Below the pieces are notes generated by a model. The model did no database searches and was not told the origin of the DNA. It was given only the letters and a program-made list of their open reading frames with translations. A program made the translations under genes and the position numbers. DNA of 64,000 nucleotides from Stictocephala bisonia (lineage: Eukaryota; Arthropoda; Insecta; Hemiptera; Membracidae), in contig JAQJVL010000688.1 in NCBI GenBank assembly GCA_035578905.1, positions 248,001-312,000 on the forward strand. The letters run 5' to 3'. How positions within the stretch are numbered: position 1 is the stretch's first letter; the number at the start of each line of letters is the position of its first letter. This document shows positions 45,190 to 55,809 of this stretch, one piece after another.

Positions 45190-47543
45190 TACGTTTAATT
45201 TTTTACGTTTTGAAATGGTCTATTACCTCTCCCACGAGAGTTACGGCCATTTCACAAACGGCTATAGACAACATTATAACAAACGTGCATGAAGTAGATG
45301 TCAGTGTGGTCAACACAGCTATCTCAGACCATTACGGTCAACAGGCCATTATCAGTGACTGTTATCTGGCACGAGATCCCGTAACTAAACGAACATTTAG
45401 AGACACTAATCCCAAAAACCTAGCTCATTTAGACGTTTCACTAAAAAGAGAGAGTTGGAATTGTATCAATGTTATTGATCCCATTTCGTTACAATTTCAA
45501 AATTTTGAAAATTGCTTGAATTTTCATTTTGATGTAAATTGCCCAGTAAAGACACTGAAACCAGCACCAAAGAAAACGGGATGCAAATGGATCACAAAAG
45601 GTATCCTAACATCAAGGGAAAAGATGAAATTTCTCACAAAAATATCTAAATACACTACAAATTTGAATTTCAAAAATTTTTTCCAAAATTATAAGAAAAT
45701 TTACAAAAAAGTCATTAGAGCGGCTAAAGCTTATGATGTAAATAAAGCAATAGCCACATCGAAAAATGTAGCAAAAACTGCCTGGGCTATCATAAACAAT
45801 AGTGTTGCACAAAAAAACAAACCAATTCAACTTCAAATTAGCGGAGAACAAGTCTGTGATGAGCGCAGGATTGCGGAGGAATTTAACGCCTTCTTCGCAT
45901 CAGTAGATACTGATCTAGGACTTCGTCCACGGAGAGTCCAGAATCCTTGCTTATCAAGACTGAGTCCATTAGCTTCTTTGGCATTGGCTCCAGTCACGGA
46001 ACATGAGATTGAGAAGGTTATCAATGAGCTTGCACCCAAGAAGTCGAATGACGTGAATTACGCATCGACATGGCTTTTTAAAAAAATGCTCCCACCATAT
46101 TCTAACGCCCTTGGAACATTTGATTAACCTTTCCTTCTCATCAGGCGTTTTCCTTCGTCTTTGAAAACTGCTAAAGTGACACCAATCTTTAAGAAAGGTG
46201 ATTCTTCCAGCATTAAAAATTACCGACCAGTTTCAATTCTACCAATCATTAGTAAAATTTTTGAGAAGCTTTTCCTGTCCCGAATGCTTGGTTTCTTAGA
46301 AAAACATAGTCTTCTCTCGAAAGACCAATTTGGTTTTAGAAAAGGTCTGTCAACAACTGACGCAGTCATACGATTAGTAGAAACGATTGTAGAAGGGCTG
46401 GAGAGTCGGAAAGCTACAATTAGTGTGTTTTTGGATCTCTCCAAGGCTTTTGACTGTGTTGACCACGACATTCTGCTTCAGAAACTACACACCTATGGGA
46501 TCCGAGGAGTACCGCTGCAGTGGCTAGAATCCTATCTAACAAAAAGAACACAAATGGTTCAAATTTCCGAAGTACGATCTGGATATAGATGTCTAAGGTA
46601 TGGAGTCCCACAGGGATCGATACTTAGCCCTCTCTTATTCCTGATATACGTCAACGAAATTGGTTCATCACTACTGCATGGGTCACTCGTGCAGTATGCT
46701 GATGACACGACTCTCTGCTTTAAAGAAATTACAAATCAGGAGCTTGAAATCCATGCATACATGGATCTGAACAACTGCATTCAAAAATTTCAAGAACTAA
46801 ACCTTAACACTAATTCGACTAAGTCCAATTTCATGAAGTTCTGTTTACGGAAGTCAGATTCCGAAGGAAATTTGACAGTGGCAATAGATGAAAATGAAAT
46901 TGAGGAGTTAAATTCAACTAAATTCCTCGGAATATACCTAGATCGGGGTTTGACTTGGAATATACATGTTGACAGTCTTTGCAAAAAGCTTTCATCAAGC
47001 ATTTATGTTTTGAGAAACTTAGCAAAATTTTGCCCTAACCATATAATGATGACAGCTTATCATGGTTTAGTTTACAGTCATCTCTCATATGGTCTGGCTT
47101 TGTGGGGAGGCTGCTCTGCCACAAACCTGACCAGAATATTTAGAATTAAAAAAATGGCAGTTAGAATAATTAGCAAATTACATTATAGAGAGTCGTGTAG
47201 GCCAGTATTTAAACGGTTAAACCTGCTGACGTTGCCTTGCCTCTATATTTTAGAGACAGCAACATATTGTATGTTTAAAACTGCACTGACAAGAGGCAGA
47301 GATATTCACAATCATCATACTAGAAGCAGAGATATATACAGAATTGGAAATCACAGGACGGTAGTCTACGAACACCTACCCTCACAGATTGGTGTTCGTA
47401 TAATTAACAGACTCCCAGAATGTATTAAAAATGCTACAACGCCCAAGGCGTTTAAGAACCGTCTCAAGAAATGTTTGGCCAAACTGGCATTTTATAGTGT
47501 AGACGAGTTTTTTTCATATAATTGGGAAGCCACTGAATTTTAA
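45190..47543 (+). pseudogene. LINE 3 EN (C-terminal) and RT coding region
   Basis: The first part, to about 46,127, carries SPTRVTAISQTAIDNIITN and AISDHYGQQAIISD (EN end), then a linker with KWITKGILTSREKMKFL. A double frameshift at 46,105-46,160 lies in the HLINLSFSSGVF region. From 46,161 the RT is open for 460 codons: TPIFKKGDSSSIKNYRPVSI, FGFRKGLSTTDAVIRLVE, VFLDLSKAFDCVDHDILLQK, YGVPQGSILSPLLFLIYVNE, YADDTTLCF and FLGIYLDRGLTWNIHVDSL. All catalytic motifs are intact, but the element lacks ORF1 and most of EN. Confidence 0.88.
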
Positions 47544-47737
47544 AATTGATACTGGAGGACATTTTGGAGGTATAATTGGCGAATGAATGGGAATTGGGTG
47601 CGTGAAAAAAAAAATGTATGTTTGAAAGTGTTATTGTGATTGAATGGATGGCAAATTTTATTTTATTTATTAATGACTATTGCGATACAATTTTGTCAAT
47701 TGTTAACAAGATGCAATAAAAAATATATTATTATTAT
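45190..47737 (+). mobile_element. LINE 3: 5'-truncated jockey-like retrotransposon, absent from copy B
   Basis: It starts abruptly in the endonuclease C-terminus (TACGTTTAATTTTTTACG...) after GATCGTTTAATAC and ends in CAATAAAAAATATA plus an ATT-repeat tail. In copy B, GATCGTTTAATAC is directly joined to TTTTAACAGTG (59,384-59,400), so the insertion is post-duplication or was lost from B. The target duplication is at most a few bases (TAC). One of the better preserved RTs in the window. Confidence 0.88.
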
Positions 47738-47740
47738 TAC

Positions 47741-49250
47741 TTTTAACAGTGAACCTCCCCCATAGGGAACGGACACTGTTAAATCACTTCCGATGTGGCG
47801 TGCAGATGCACCTACTGAAAATATTACTGGGGATTGATATTAGGTCAGTCATGTGGTTTGGGTAGTCATGCAACAACAAGTTACAGCTCCCTGCACTATT
47901 TTACGGTTGTATTAGCTAGCATAGATAGAATCAGTGAGGTAAGTCTTAAATTACTTGATGGATTGGATTTAACTTTGTGACAGAAGATCTCTTTATTATT
48001 TATATTAAAAAATATCAAGACTTTTTGAAGCCGTTCAAAATATATATTACTGCTTATTTTATAAATTAATAAATGCTAGCTGACAAGAATCATACGCTAT
48101 ACAATACAGTGTGTGTTTCCAGCAACCATTATTTGTCAGTTTAGTTAGACTATTGTACTAACTTTTTATGTACTTATGATAAGTTATGTGTTTGGGAAAT
48201 ATTCTTATCAGTTTTTAAGCTTATTTTCTCAACTGAAATAAATTGGAATATCGTTTTTCAGCAGTAGAAAATAATATATAAGACGACTGATTTTTCACTT
48301 AAGGTTTATTGTACACAATCCCCTATGTGGGTATTATGTGATAATGCGTTTTTAGGAGTGTTTCCAGAGATATGGTAGATACAGATGAGCTCTTTCCGCA
48401 AAGGATGAGCCTGGATTGAGATAATTTGACCAAAAGTTGAATTCCTAGCTCAGGAAAATTTGTTATTGGAAATTGATCTGTGATAATATTTCCTTTGAAC
48501 CAATTGTAGAATTTTATTCATGTTCATTTATTTAAGGAAAAACAGAATATGAATTTTTCTCACATTAGCTGTTAATTAGCTATAAATAGTAAATGAATAA
48601 AATTCTATTACTTTTGATAATAGAAAAATAAAAATAGTGATATATGTGATTGGTAGAATTGTTGGCGATTTCTAACGCTTCAAGTGTTTTAATAAACAAA
48701 CACAACGTTTCGATACATGTAAATAAACCTCTGTCGTCTTCGGGTGTTACTAACCTACATTTATTTTGGTTTTGGGTTTCTTAAATATTGGTTAAGGTAG
48801 TAAGTAACATCTGACGATGAAGAGAGTTTTATAGCTGTCGAAACGTTGTGTTTGTTTTTTAAAACACTTGGAATTCCTCAACAACTACGTGAATACCAAT
48901 CATGGAAAATCCAATCCCAACGGTAATGTAGAGGAGTACAGAGTGACAATTAATCTGGAAAAGGCTTGCTAACTAATCACAACAACTTTTGTTATGCCGT
49001 TAGTGATGATAGTTATCTACATAAATGAAACTGTTCACTGGATGTCACCTTTGTGGTGTGGCCCATCAGGTGTAGTAAGAAAATGTTTGAATAAGTCTAT
49101 GTTTACTGAAACAATGATGCAAATTGGACTTTAAAAAGAGGATCCAGTCGGAAAAGATTGCTGTTACGTTAAAAAATTGTGAAAAGCAGTTCAATAAAAT
49201 GACAAATAACATAGCCTTATAGTAAAGTTGAATGCATTATTTACTGACCT
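47741..49250. other. Non-coding part of copy A between LINE 3 and the mariner relic
   Basis: Collinear with 59,394-60,940. AT-rich, without a credible ORF. Contains a 190-bp element with inverted ends at 48,681-48,870. Confidence 0.5.
48681..48870. mobile_element. 190-bp element with 35-bp terminal inverted repeats (copy A)
   Basis: The left end is CAAGTGTTTTAATAAACAAA followed by CACAACGTTTCGA; the right end is TCGAAACGTTGTGTTTG followed by TTTTTTAAAACACTTG. About 33 of 35 positions pair. Also in copy B at 60,324-60,515. The inner CGAAACGTTGTG motif resembles the CGAAAACGTTTGTGTTG in the 88-bp insertion at 26.4 kb. Confidence 0.6.
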
Positions 49251-49254
49251 ATTT

Positions 49255-49690
49255 TTAAATCAGGTGTTTAAAATACTCCTCTCTAGTTGTCGGGAAGTGA
49301 GCCAATCGATTAAAAAAACTGACTACTGCATTTTTATGTATTCCTGAGGAATATCGTTGCGCTTCTTGTACAATACGATGTTTGAGCTGGAAGACTTGGT
49401 GCTATCTTTGAGGTATCCCCAAAGTAAGTAGTCAAGTGGGGATTTCTAGAGAGAATACTGAATAAAAGTAATGCCTCACTTGGACACCAAAGTGTGCTGA
49501 TCCATCTTGTTAGAAAACACCTTTTTGTATGTCAGACCTAACAATATCTAATGGTGCATGAACTATCTCATTTTAGAGCATAGTTCGACACATCTAAGCA
49601 TTTAAATTTCCATATATGACAGATGGTTCAACAATTTTATTTCGTAAAAACCTGCACAAACGTTCACTATTATTTGAGGACATTTTATGC
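49255..49690 (-). pseudogene. Mariner-like transposase C-terminal relic (copy A)
   Basis: Minus-strand translation gives SPLDYLLWGYLKDSTKSSSS, matching the [S/T]P-LD-x-FLWGYLK box of mariner-like (DUF4817-type) transposases. QQDG and HFGVQVRHY-like words lie just upstream in the reading direction, in other frames. Frameshifted, not functional. The N-terminal half is missing because copy A ends at 49,834. Confidence 0.65.
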
Positions 49691-50052
49691 GGCTCTCTGT
49701 TGAATATCAAAGATATGAGAGTATTTCTAGTTATATGTTATTAAAAATGATAATTTAAATAGGTAAATGCTTAGTAAATGTGTTAAAAGCTTTGGTTTAC
49801 AAAATATTATTTATAGCTTTAATCCTTTTATGAAGGAGTGGGGGATGCCCAGTGAGTGACATACACCGTGATATCGGCTCCGTTTAACGAATAGTTTTTC
49901 ATCGTGTTATAGTGCGTAGTTTCGCATCAAATTCTATGACTATAAGGGTTATACAATAATCGCTTTTGTTGTGTGAATTTATTGTTGTTTAGTGTAATAG
50001 TTTCCCGAATATTTAATTTTTTTGCATTTTTCGGAGCCTGCCATCGTCAGCG

Positions 50053-50866
50053 ATGAGTACTGTGTTATCAGCTGGTACAAATGTCATAACGCGAGCTACA
50101 GCCAAGTCTACTGGCGAATCGTCAGAACAACCAACTCTTCAGTCGCTTGATGAAAAACTGAACTCTATATTAGGTATACTGGATAAGTCTGCTAACGACA
50201 TTAAGGACATAAAAAAAGAACAAAAGGATTTAGGAGCATCACTAGATCTATGCCACGCTAGTATAAATAAGTGATGTGAAAACGTTGCTAAATGAACAAG
50301 GTTGTAAAATTGAACACTGTGAAAAAGACATTACATTAATTAAGGAGGAGAATGCTGCTTTAAGTAGAAAACTAACCGAATTAAAGAATGATTTTATTGC
50401 CCTGGAACAATACTCCCATAGAAATAATTTAGTAATATACGGAATCCCTGACGAGAAAACTGAGAACATTTTTAATGTTGTGCGGCGTTTGGTGGATGTC
50501 CTGAAATTTCCTAACTGGTCAGACCATTTAATTGACGCAGTACATAGAATGGGTCAACCCACTAAAGGTCCTAGGTCCATTATTATAAGGTTCATAAGAC
50601 GATTGGACAAGGACGAGTTCCTCAGCAGGTGCAAGGTGGTCCGTCACTTCAAAGCCTCGGACTTGGGTTACAGCAGCGATTCACCCGTTTATGTAAACGA
50701 GTCTTTGACACATGCGAATAGAGAGCTGCTCAGAATGACTCGAGAGGCTGCGAAACGTAAGAATTACAGCCAGGTCTGGATGTCGAACTGCATCTACGTG
50801 CGGAAGGAGAAGGGCAAGGCACCGATCATCAAGATAACTTCAACTCGTGATGTCGACAACATGTAA
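50053..50866 (+). pseudogene. LINE 4 ORF1 protein (one frameshift)
   Basis: Starts MSTVLSAGTNVITRATAKS; coiled-coil region LDEKLNSILGILDKSANDIK. A one-base shift at about 50,265-50,275 ends the first frame (SINK*); the second continues VKTLLNEQGCKIEHCEKDIT, EQYSHRNNLVIYGIPDEKTE, DAVHRMGQPTKGPRSIIIRF and YVNESLTHANRELLRMTREA. This is the FP-like ORF1 family that binds RNA. It ends TSTRDVDNM. Otherwise intact. Confidence 0.83.
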
Positions 50867-51050
50867 ATTTAGGATAACTACATATGTAAGTTTTTATATT
50901 TATTCTTATTTATTGTACATATATTGTAATAATCCATATTTATGTTTGCATGTTTGTGTTCTTTGATTATTACTTACAGATTATTTATTTAGGCATAGGT
51001 GTTATAGGTATTATTTTATACATACATTTATATATACAAATTAACTGCAT

Positions 51051-53878
51051 ATGAGTAAACCTTTAAGTAACTATAATATTTACTATCAAAATGTAAGAGG
51101 CCTTAGAACAAAAACAGATACTTTTTTCCATAATCTTGTTGTAAATAATTACAAAATCATAGCTTTGACGGAAACCTTTTTGAATTTTGATATAAATACA
51201 TCAGAATTATTTCCGGAATCATACAATGTATTTAGATGTGACCGAAACCCGGAAGCATCGGGAATGTTGACTGGAGGTGGGGTCCTGGTAGCAGTGGCTA
51301 ATGACATCATGTGCATTCGTGTGAGCAAGCTAGACATAGTTGCTCATGATATTGAAAGTGTCTGGGTGAAAATACCCAATATTAAAGAAGGGTCGCTGTG
51401 TATATGTGCCGTTTACATACACCCAAGATCGAACATAAGAACTTATCAAATGTTTTACGAAAGTTTGTACAGATTAAATTTAACTAATAACTGTAGTGTA
51501 ATGATTTTGGGGGATTTTAATTTGCATATTTATGGGGTTAACTATGATTTAACACGTGGAGATACATTGTGTAAAGAGTTATTTGTATTTTTGAATGAAC
51601 AGAATTTAAGTTTAAAAAACAGTGTTTGTAACTTTCAGAACAAAACTTTATATTTGGTTATTACAAATATTGAAGAAACTGCAGTAGTACGATGTAATGA
51701 CCCTCTGGTCAGTGAGGACTCTTATCATCCGGCGATAGAGGTGGGGACTGTTATCAGCGCTCCTTTGTCTTGTCGGTCGAGATTAGACGGAGCGCCAGGC
51801 TACTGTTTCTATAAGGCTGACTTCCTTAAACTTTATCGTAGTTTAGCAGAAGTGGACTGGGATCAACTCAGTACAATTTCAAATATTAAAAAAGCAGTAG
51901 ATTTGTTTTATGAAAAAGTATATAAAGTTCTTCATGAAACTTGTCCCAAACAGAAGCGCAAACAACCCAAATATCCATCTTGGTTTACAAAGACAACATT
52001 AAATTAAATTTTCAACATTAAATTAAAAGAAACATTCCGTAAAAGTTTTAAAACATTTGGTAAGCAGGAGGATTTTGAAAATTTTAAACATTTGAGATCT
52101 CTTATAAAAAAAGATGTTAAGATTGCATACAGTAAATATGTCCACAATATTCAAAACCAAATTAATTATGACAGTAAGCAATTTTGGCAATTTTTGAAAA
52201 GCAAAAATACTATAAAAAATAATATGTTAGTAATGGAGTATAGTGGAAGTCAAATAAGCAATGGTAAAGATATTTCTAATGCCTTTGAACAGTATTTTAG
52301 TAGTGTGTACAATAGTTATACGGTAGAATCTAAGGCAGAGCTAGCTATGGAGGAGCCCTCCATGGCGGGGGTGTCACATCTGTCCTTGGACCGAGTCACT
52401 GAGCTGGATGTCCATATTGCCATCAGGAAACTCAAGTCAAAACCAACCACAGGTCCAGATTATTTACCACAGTATTTGTTTAAAGGATGATATTCTAACT
52501 AAACCACTAACTTTGCTATTTAATTTAACTTTAAAAACGGGTATTTTTCCAGAAAAGTGGAAAGTAACTAAAATAACACCTATATTTAAGAGTGGAAAAG
52601 AAAGTCAAATCATTAACTATCGACCTGTGGCTATTTTATCCGTCCCAGTGAAAGTTTTTGAAATAATTATTCACAAAAACATTTTTTATCATTTCAAGAA
52701 ATATCTCTCTTTCAATCAGCATGGGTTTGTACCTGGTCGATCTGTTAATACCAATTTAACGTATTTTACACATTATGTCTCCTCAGGTTTGGACTCAGCG
52801 ACCCAGACAAATGCCGTATTGCTTGACCTGGCCAAGGCCTTTGACAAGGTGGATCATCTTATTTTGTTAAAAAAACTTCACTACTATGGATTGTCGAAAA
52901 AATTAATTAATTTTTTTTTACATCATATCTAATTAACAGAAAGCAGTATGTAGTCTACAAAGGTCATGTGTCATCTACTTTTACTGTGCAGTCTGGAGTA
53001 CCTCAAGGGTCAAACTTAGGGCCATGTTTATTTACAATTATGATTAATGACTTATGTAAACATGTCGTCTCTGCAAAATATTTGCTATTCGCCGATGATC
53101 TTAAAATATTTCAGTACATTTCGAGCCAGTCTGATTCTTCCAAACTGCAGGATGATATAGACAGGGTGTATGAATGGGGAGTTAGTAATAAGATGCATTT
53201 TAATATTTCTAAATGCCATGCTATGACATTTAGTAGATCTAAGAAACATATTTTTACTAATAACTATTACTTAAACGGTCAGCTAATTTCTAAGGTTGAA
53301 TTGATTCAAGACCTGGGTGTTTACATGGATTGTAATTTAACTTTTCAAACGCACGTGACCCATTGCATTTCATCAGCCAGCCGCATGGTGGGATTCATAA
53401 TTCGACAGGGAATCAATTTTAAAAATGTATAAACGTTAATTACACTGTATAGAGCGTTGGTCAGGTCGAGATTGGAAAGTGCAGTGGTTGTGTGGAATCC
53501 AACTCATGCTGTTTACAAAGACGCCATAGAAAGAATTCAAAAAAGATTTTTAAGGTACCTTTATTTTAAGTGTTTTAAAATTTATACTTACTTAGTTCCT
53601 TAAAATGAGCTGATGGGTCTCTTTGGGTTTAAGAGTCTATGCCTGAGGAGGGCTGTGATGGAACAGGTGTACCTGCAGGGCTAGGTGGGGGGGCGGATGG
53701 ACAGTTCTGCCTGTTTGGAGTGTCTCTGCTTTAGGGTCCCTAATTTTAACAGCAGGAGCAAACTTCTGTTTGATCTGCCACAGGTACGAACGTTAGCGCA
53801 TGCGTCCTCGCCTTTGATCCGGATGATGAGAACTTATAATATGATGCTTTCGGGTGGAGGGAAAATGGATATTTTTTG
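51051..53878 (+). pseudogene. LINE 4 ORF2 (endonuclease and reverse transcriptase), several lesions
   Basis: EN at 51,051-52,007: NIYYQNVRGLRTKTDTFF, IIALTETFLN, VMILGDFNLHIYG; the expected SDH box reads EDSYHPAI. The in-frame TAA at 52,005 arises in a short local duplication of ACATTAAATTAAA. RT: TGPDYLPQYLFK, frameshift at about 52,485, then ITPIFKSGKESQIINYRPVA, HGFVPGRSVNTNLTYF, LLDLAKAFDKVDHLILLKKL, a frameshift in a T-run at about 52,915, then SGVPQGSNLGPCLF and FADDLKIF. Stop at 53,430, then TLITLYRALVRSRLESAVVV and a degenerate end. Catalytic RT residues remain. Confidence 0.87.
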
Positions 53879-54256
53879 TAGAGGACATCATGAAGTTAAT
53901 GGTATGTTTCATTATATCAATCTATATAATTTATATTAATAGGCTACAATAAATATTTCATCAAATATATTTTCTTTCTGGGTAATATACATATATATCA
54001 GTATACTAAGTTGTCCAAGGCCGTAGAAAGTAAGTTAACCGTCCATTTATACATTATGGACCTCTGTGACGGGATAAACGACGAACACTGGAAACCCATT
54101 TGGTACTCTGTGACCAGAATATAATGTTCTCTCAATTTGTCATCGTTTAGAATCGTTAGTGTCTATAGAATCGATCAGAAATGGGATCTATAGTTGTATC
54201 ACATTGATATGTATATATATCATATATGTATATATCTATATATATATATCACAATC

Positions 54257-55067
54257 AATATATATTATCTATGTAAAATAAGTTAAATATACCAAATGGG
54301 ACGAGACGTTCTTATTATGTAACTTATCAGTTAAGTTAGGCTTTGTTAGAAGTAAATTTATGATCAATATACAAAATATAAGTATTATTTAAAATTTGCA
54401 TTGTTATAAACAAATAAAAAAAAAACACACAACATACTCTCTAAAAAAGCAGATTTTTTAAATATTAAACCAGAATGCTAAATGATATGAACTAACTTAA
54501 CTTCACAATGTAAGTCTATTACAGATATTTTAATTGCAAGTTATTGTCAAGTGAATACAGCTTTTGTAGATATGCACTATGAAAGGAGTATTCAACATTC
54601 CAATAGAAAAAGCCTATAAAAGAACACTTTTATCTTACAGGAACAATATTACATTTAAAAAAGCCGGATAGTAAATGTAATGGTTCTGTTACTTTTAATA
54701 TCCCTATTACAATTTACCCCAAATATTAAAACCTAATCACAGAACGAGGGTGAAAGCCGAGTTGGCATGCAAAGCGCACAGAGTTGTCCCTTAGCCTGAA
54801 TCCCTTACTACTTCTCGTCAAAATATTTTGAATAAGAAACGGTTATTTCTTATGAGGTTGCGTGTTATGAGGAAAGTGCAAAGAATAATTCACCACAAAT
54901 TTCCAAGTCTCACATGCAAATGAACTTTTAAGTAAATGAATAAATGAGTTCAATCTTAATCACTTGTCATGGAACCTTGGTTTAAAGTAATTATTTCTGA
55001 CTTATTTGTTTCTAATTACCCGTCGAACCTCAGCACAGCGTAATGAGGAGTTCTCTCAAGTACAACC
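54257..55067. other. Upstream region of Tret1-like gene B
   Basis: Collinear with 39,536-40,338, with small substitutions. No clear core promoter. Contains GCATGCAAAGCGCACAGAGT at 54,765. Confidence 0.4.
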
Positions 55068-55088
55068 ATGGAAGTGATATTTATTTAG
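55068..55088 (+). promoter_or_regulatory. Conserved six-codon uORF before Tret1-like gene B
   Basis: Same MEVIFI-stop in ACCATGG context as in gene A, 15 bases before the main ATG at 55,104. Confidence 0.4.
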
Positions 55089-55103
55089 TTGAATTCATTC
55101 GTT

Positions 55104-55750
55104 ATGACTTTCAAGTGCACTGGTCTGACTAGACAATACATAGCTGGACTTTCAGGTACATTACTTACTGATAATTGTTAGATAAACTGTCTGTCACTAT
55201 TTAGAAAGTAAGGCTCTATTGTTTAGTTACAGTATCTAAACTAACAATTTCCCAATTTTATTATGTATTTTGTATAAATAGAAACTGTTAGTACTGAATA
55301 AACACAATTTAACAACAAATTGGGCTTCTCATTTTACTTTCTGATAATTTTTAACTATAACCAACAACTAAATACTTGTTTACGAAGTAGTAATACTTTA
55401 AATGAATTGTTCTCTTTAATAATGGTTTGCAAAAGGTTCAGAAACAACATTTATCAGACTATGTTAAATATTAAACTAAGTAAAAAATTACTAAATAATA
55501 ATTTTGTGCACTGTGTTCAATTCTGTGGAATTTATTTGATAGAGGTAAATTTCATACTTGGAGTGTACTGCACTCTGATATTATAAACAGTTTTTTTAAT
55601 TCTAAATCAAGCCATCTTGTAGTAAAATTTAATGAGTTAGTTTGTTGAAGAATGCAAACTAAAACTTTTAATAGTAAAAATGTTCCAGGATAATTGTATT
55701 CAAACCAGTTTTCCCTCAAAAAACTAATATATCAACATTATCATAAAAGA

Positions 55751-55809
<59 letters not shown>

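Larger units (their letters stand above)
34071..49834. repeat. Tandem segmental duplication, copy A
   Basis: From AGAGGACATCATGAAGTTAA at 34,071 to AATCCTTTTATGAA ending at 49,834 the sequence is collinear with copy B (53,880-61,528), apart from two insertions in A (34,414-39,534 and about 45,190-47,737) and some indels in the RT relic. Without the inserts A is about 8.1 kb. It carries one Tret1-like gene. Identity is very high by eye, including introns and flanks. Confidence 0.92.
49835..53879 (+). mobile_element. LINE 4: nearly complete but dead retrotransposon at the A/B junction
   Basis: About 4.0 kb: 5' UTR (49,835-50,052), ORF1 (50,053-50,866), spacer, ORF2 EN-RT (51,051 to about 53,878). 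A different family from LINEs 1-3. It fills exactly the space between the end of copy A and the start of copy B. Its 3' end is cut inside ORF2 (MMRTYNMMLSGGGKMDIF then copy B sequence), with no 3' UTR or tail. 3' truncation is not how LINEs normally insert, so a deletion or the duplication breakpoint removed it. Confidence 0.87.

Noticed and set aside
48800..48880. Hammerhead ribozyme candidate (CTGACGA ... CGAAAC)
   Set aside because: The core words are present and an upstream arm could form stem III, but I could not build stem II or a stem I adjoining the cleavage position.
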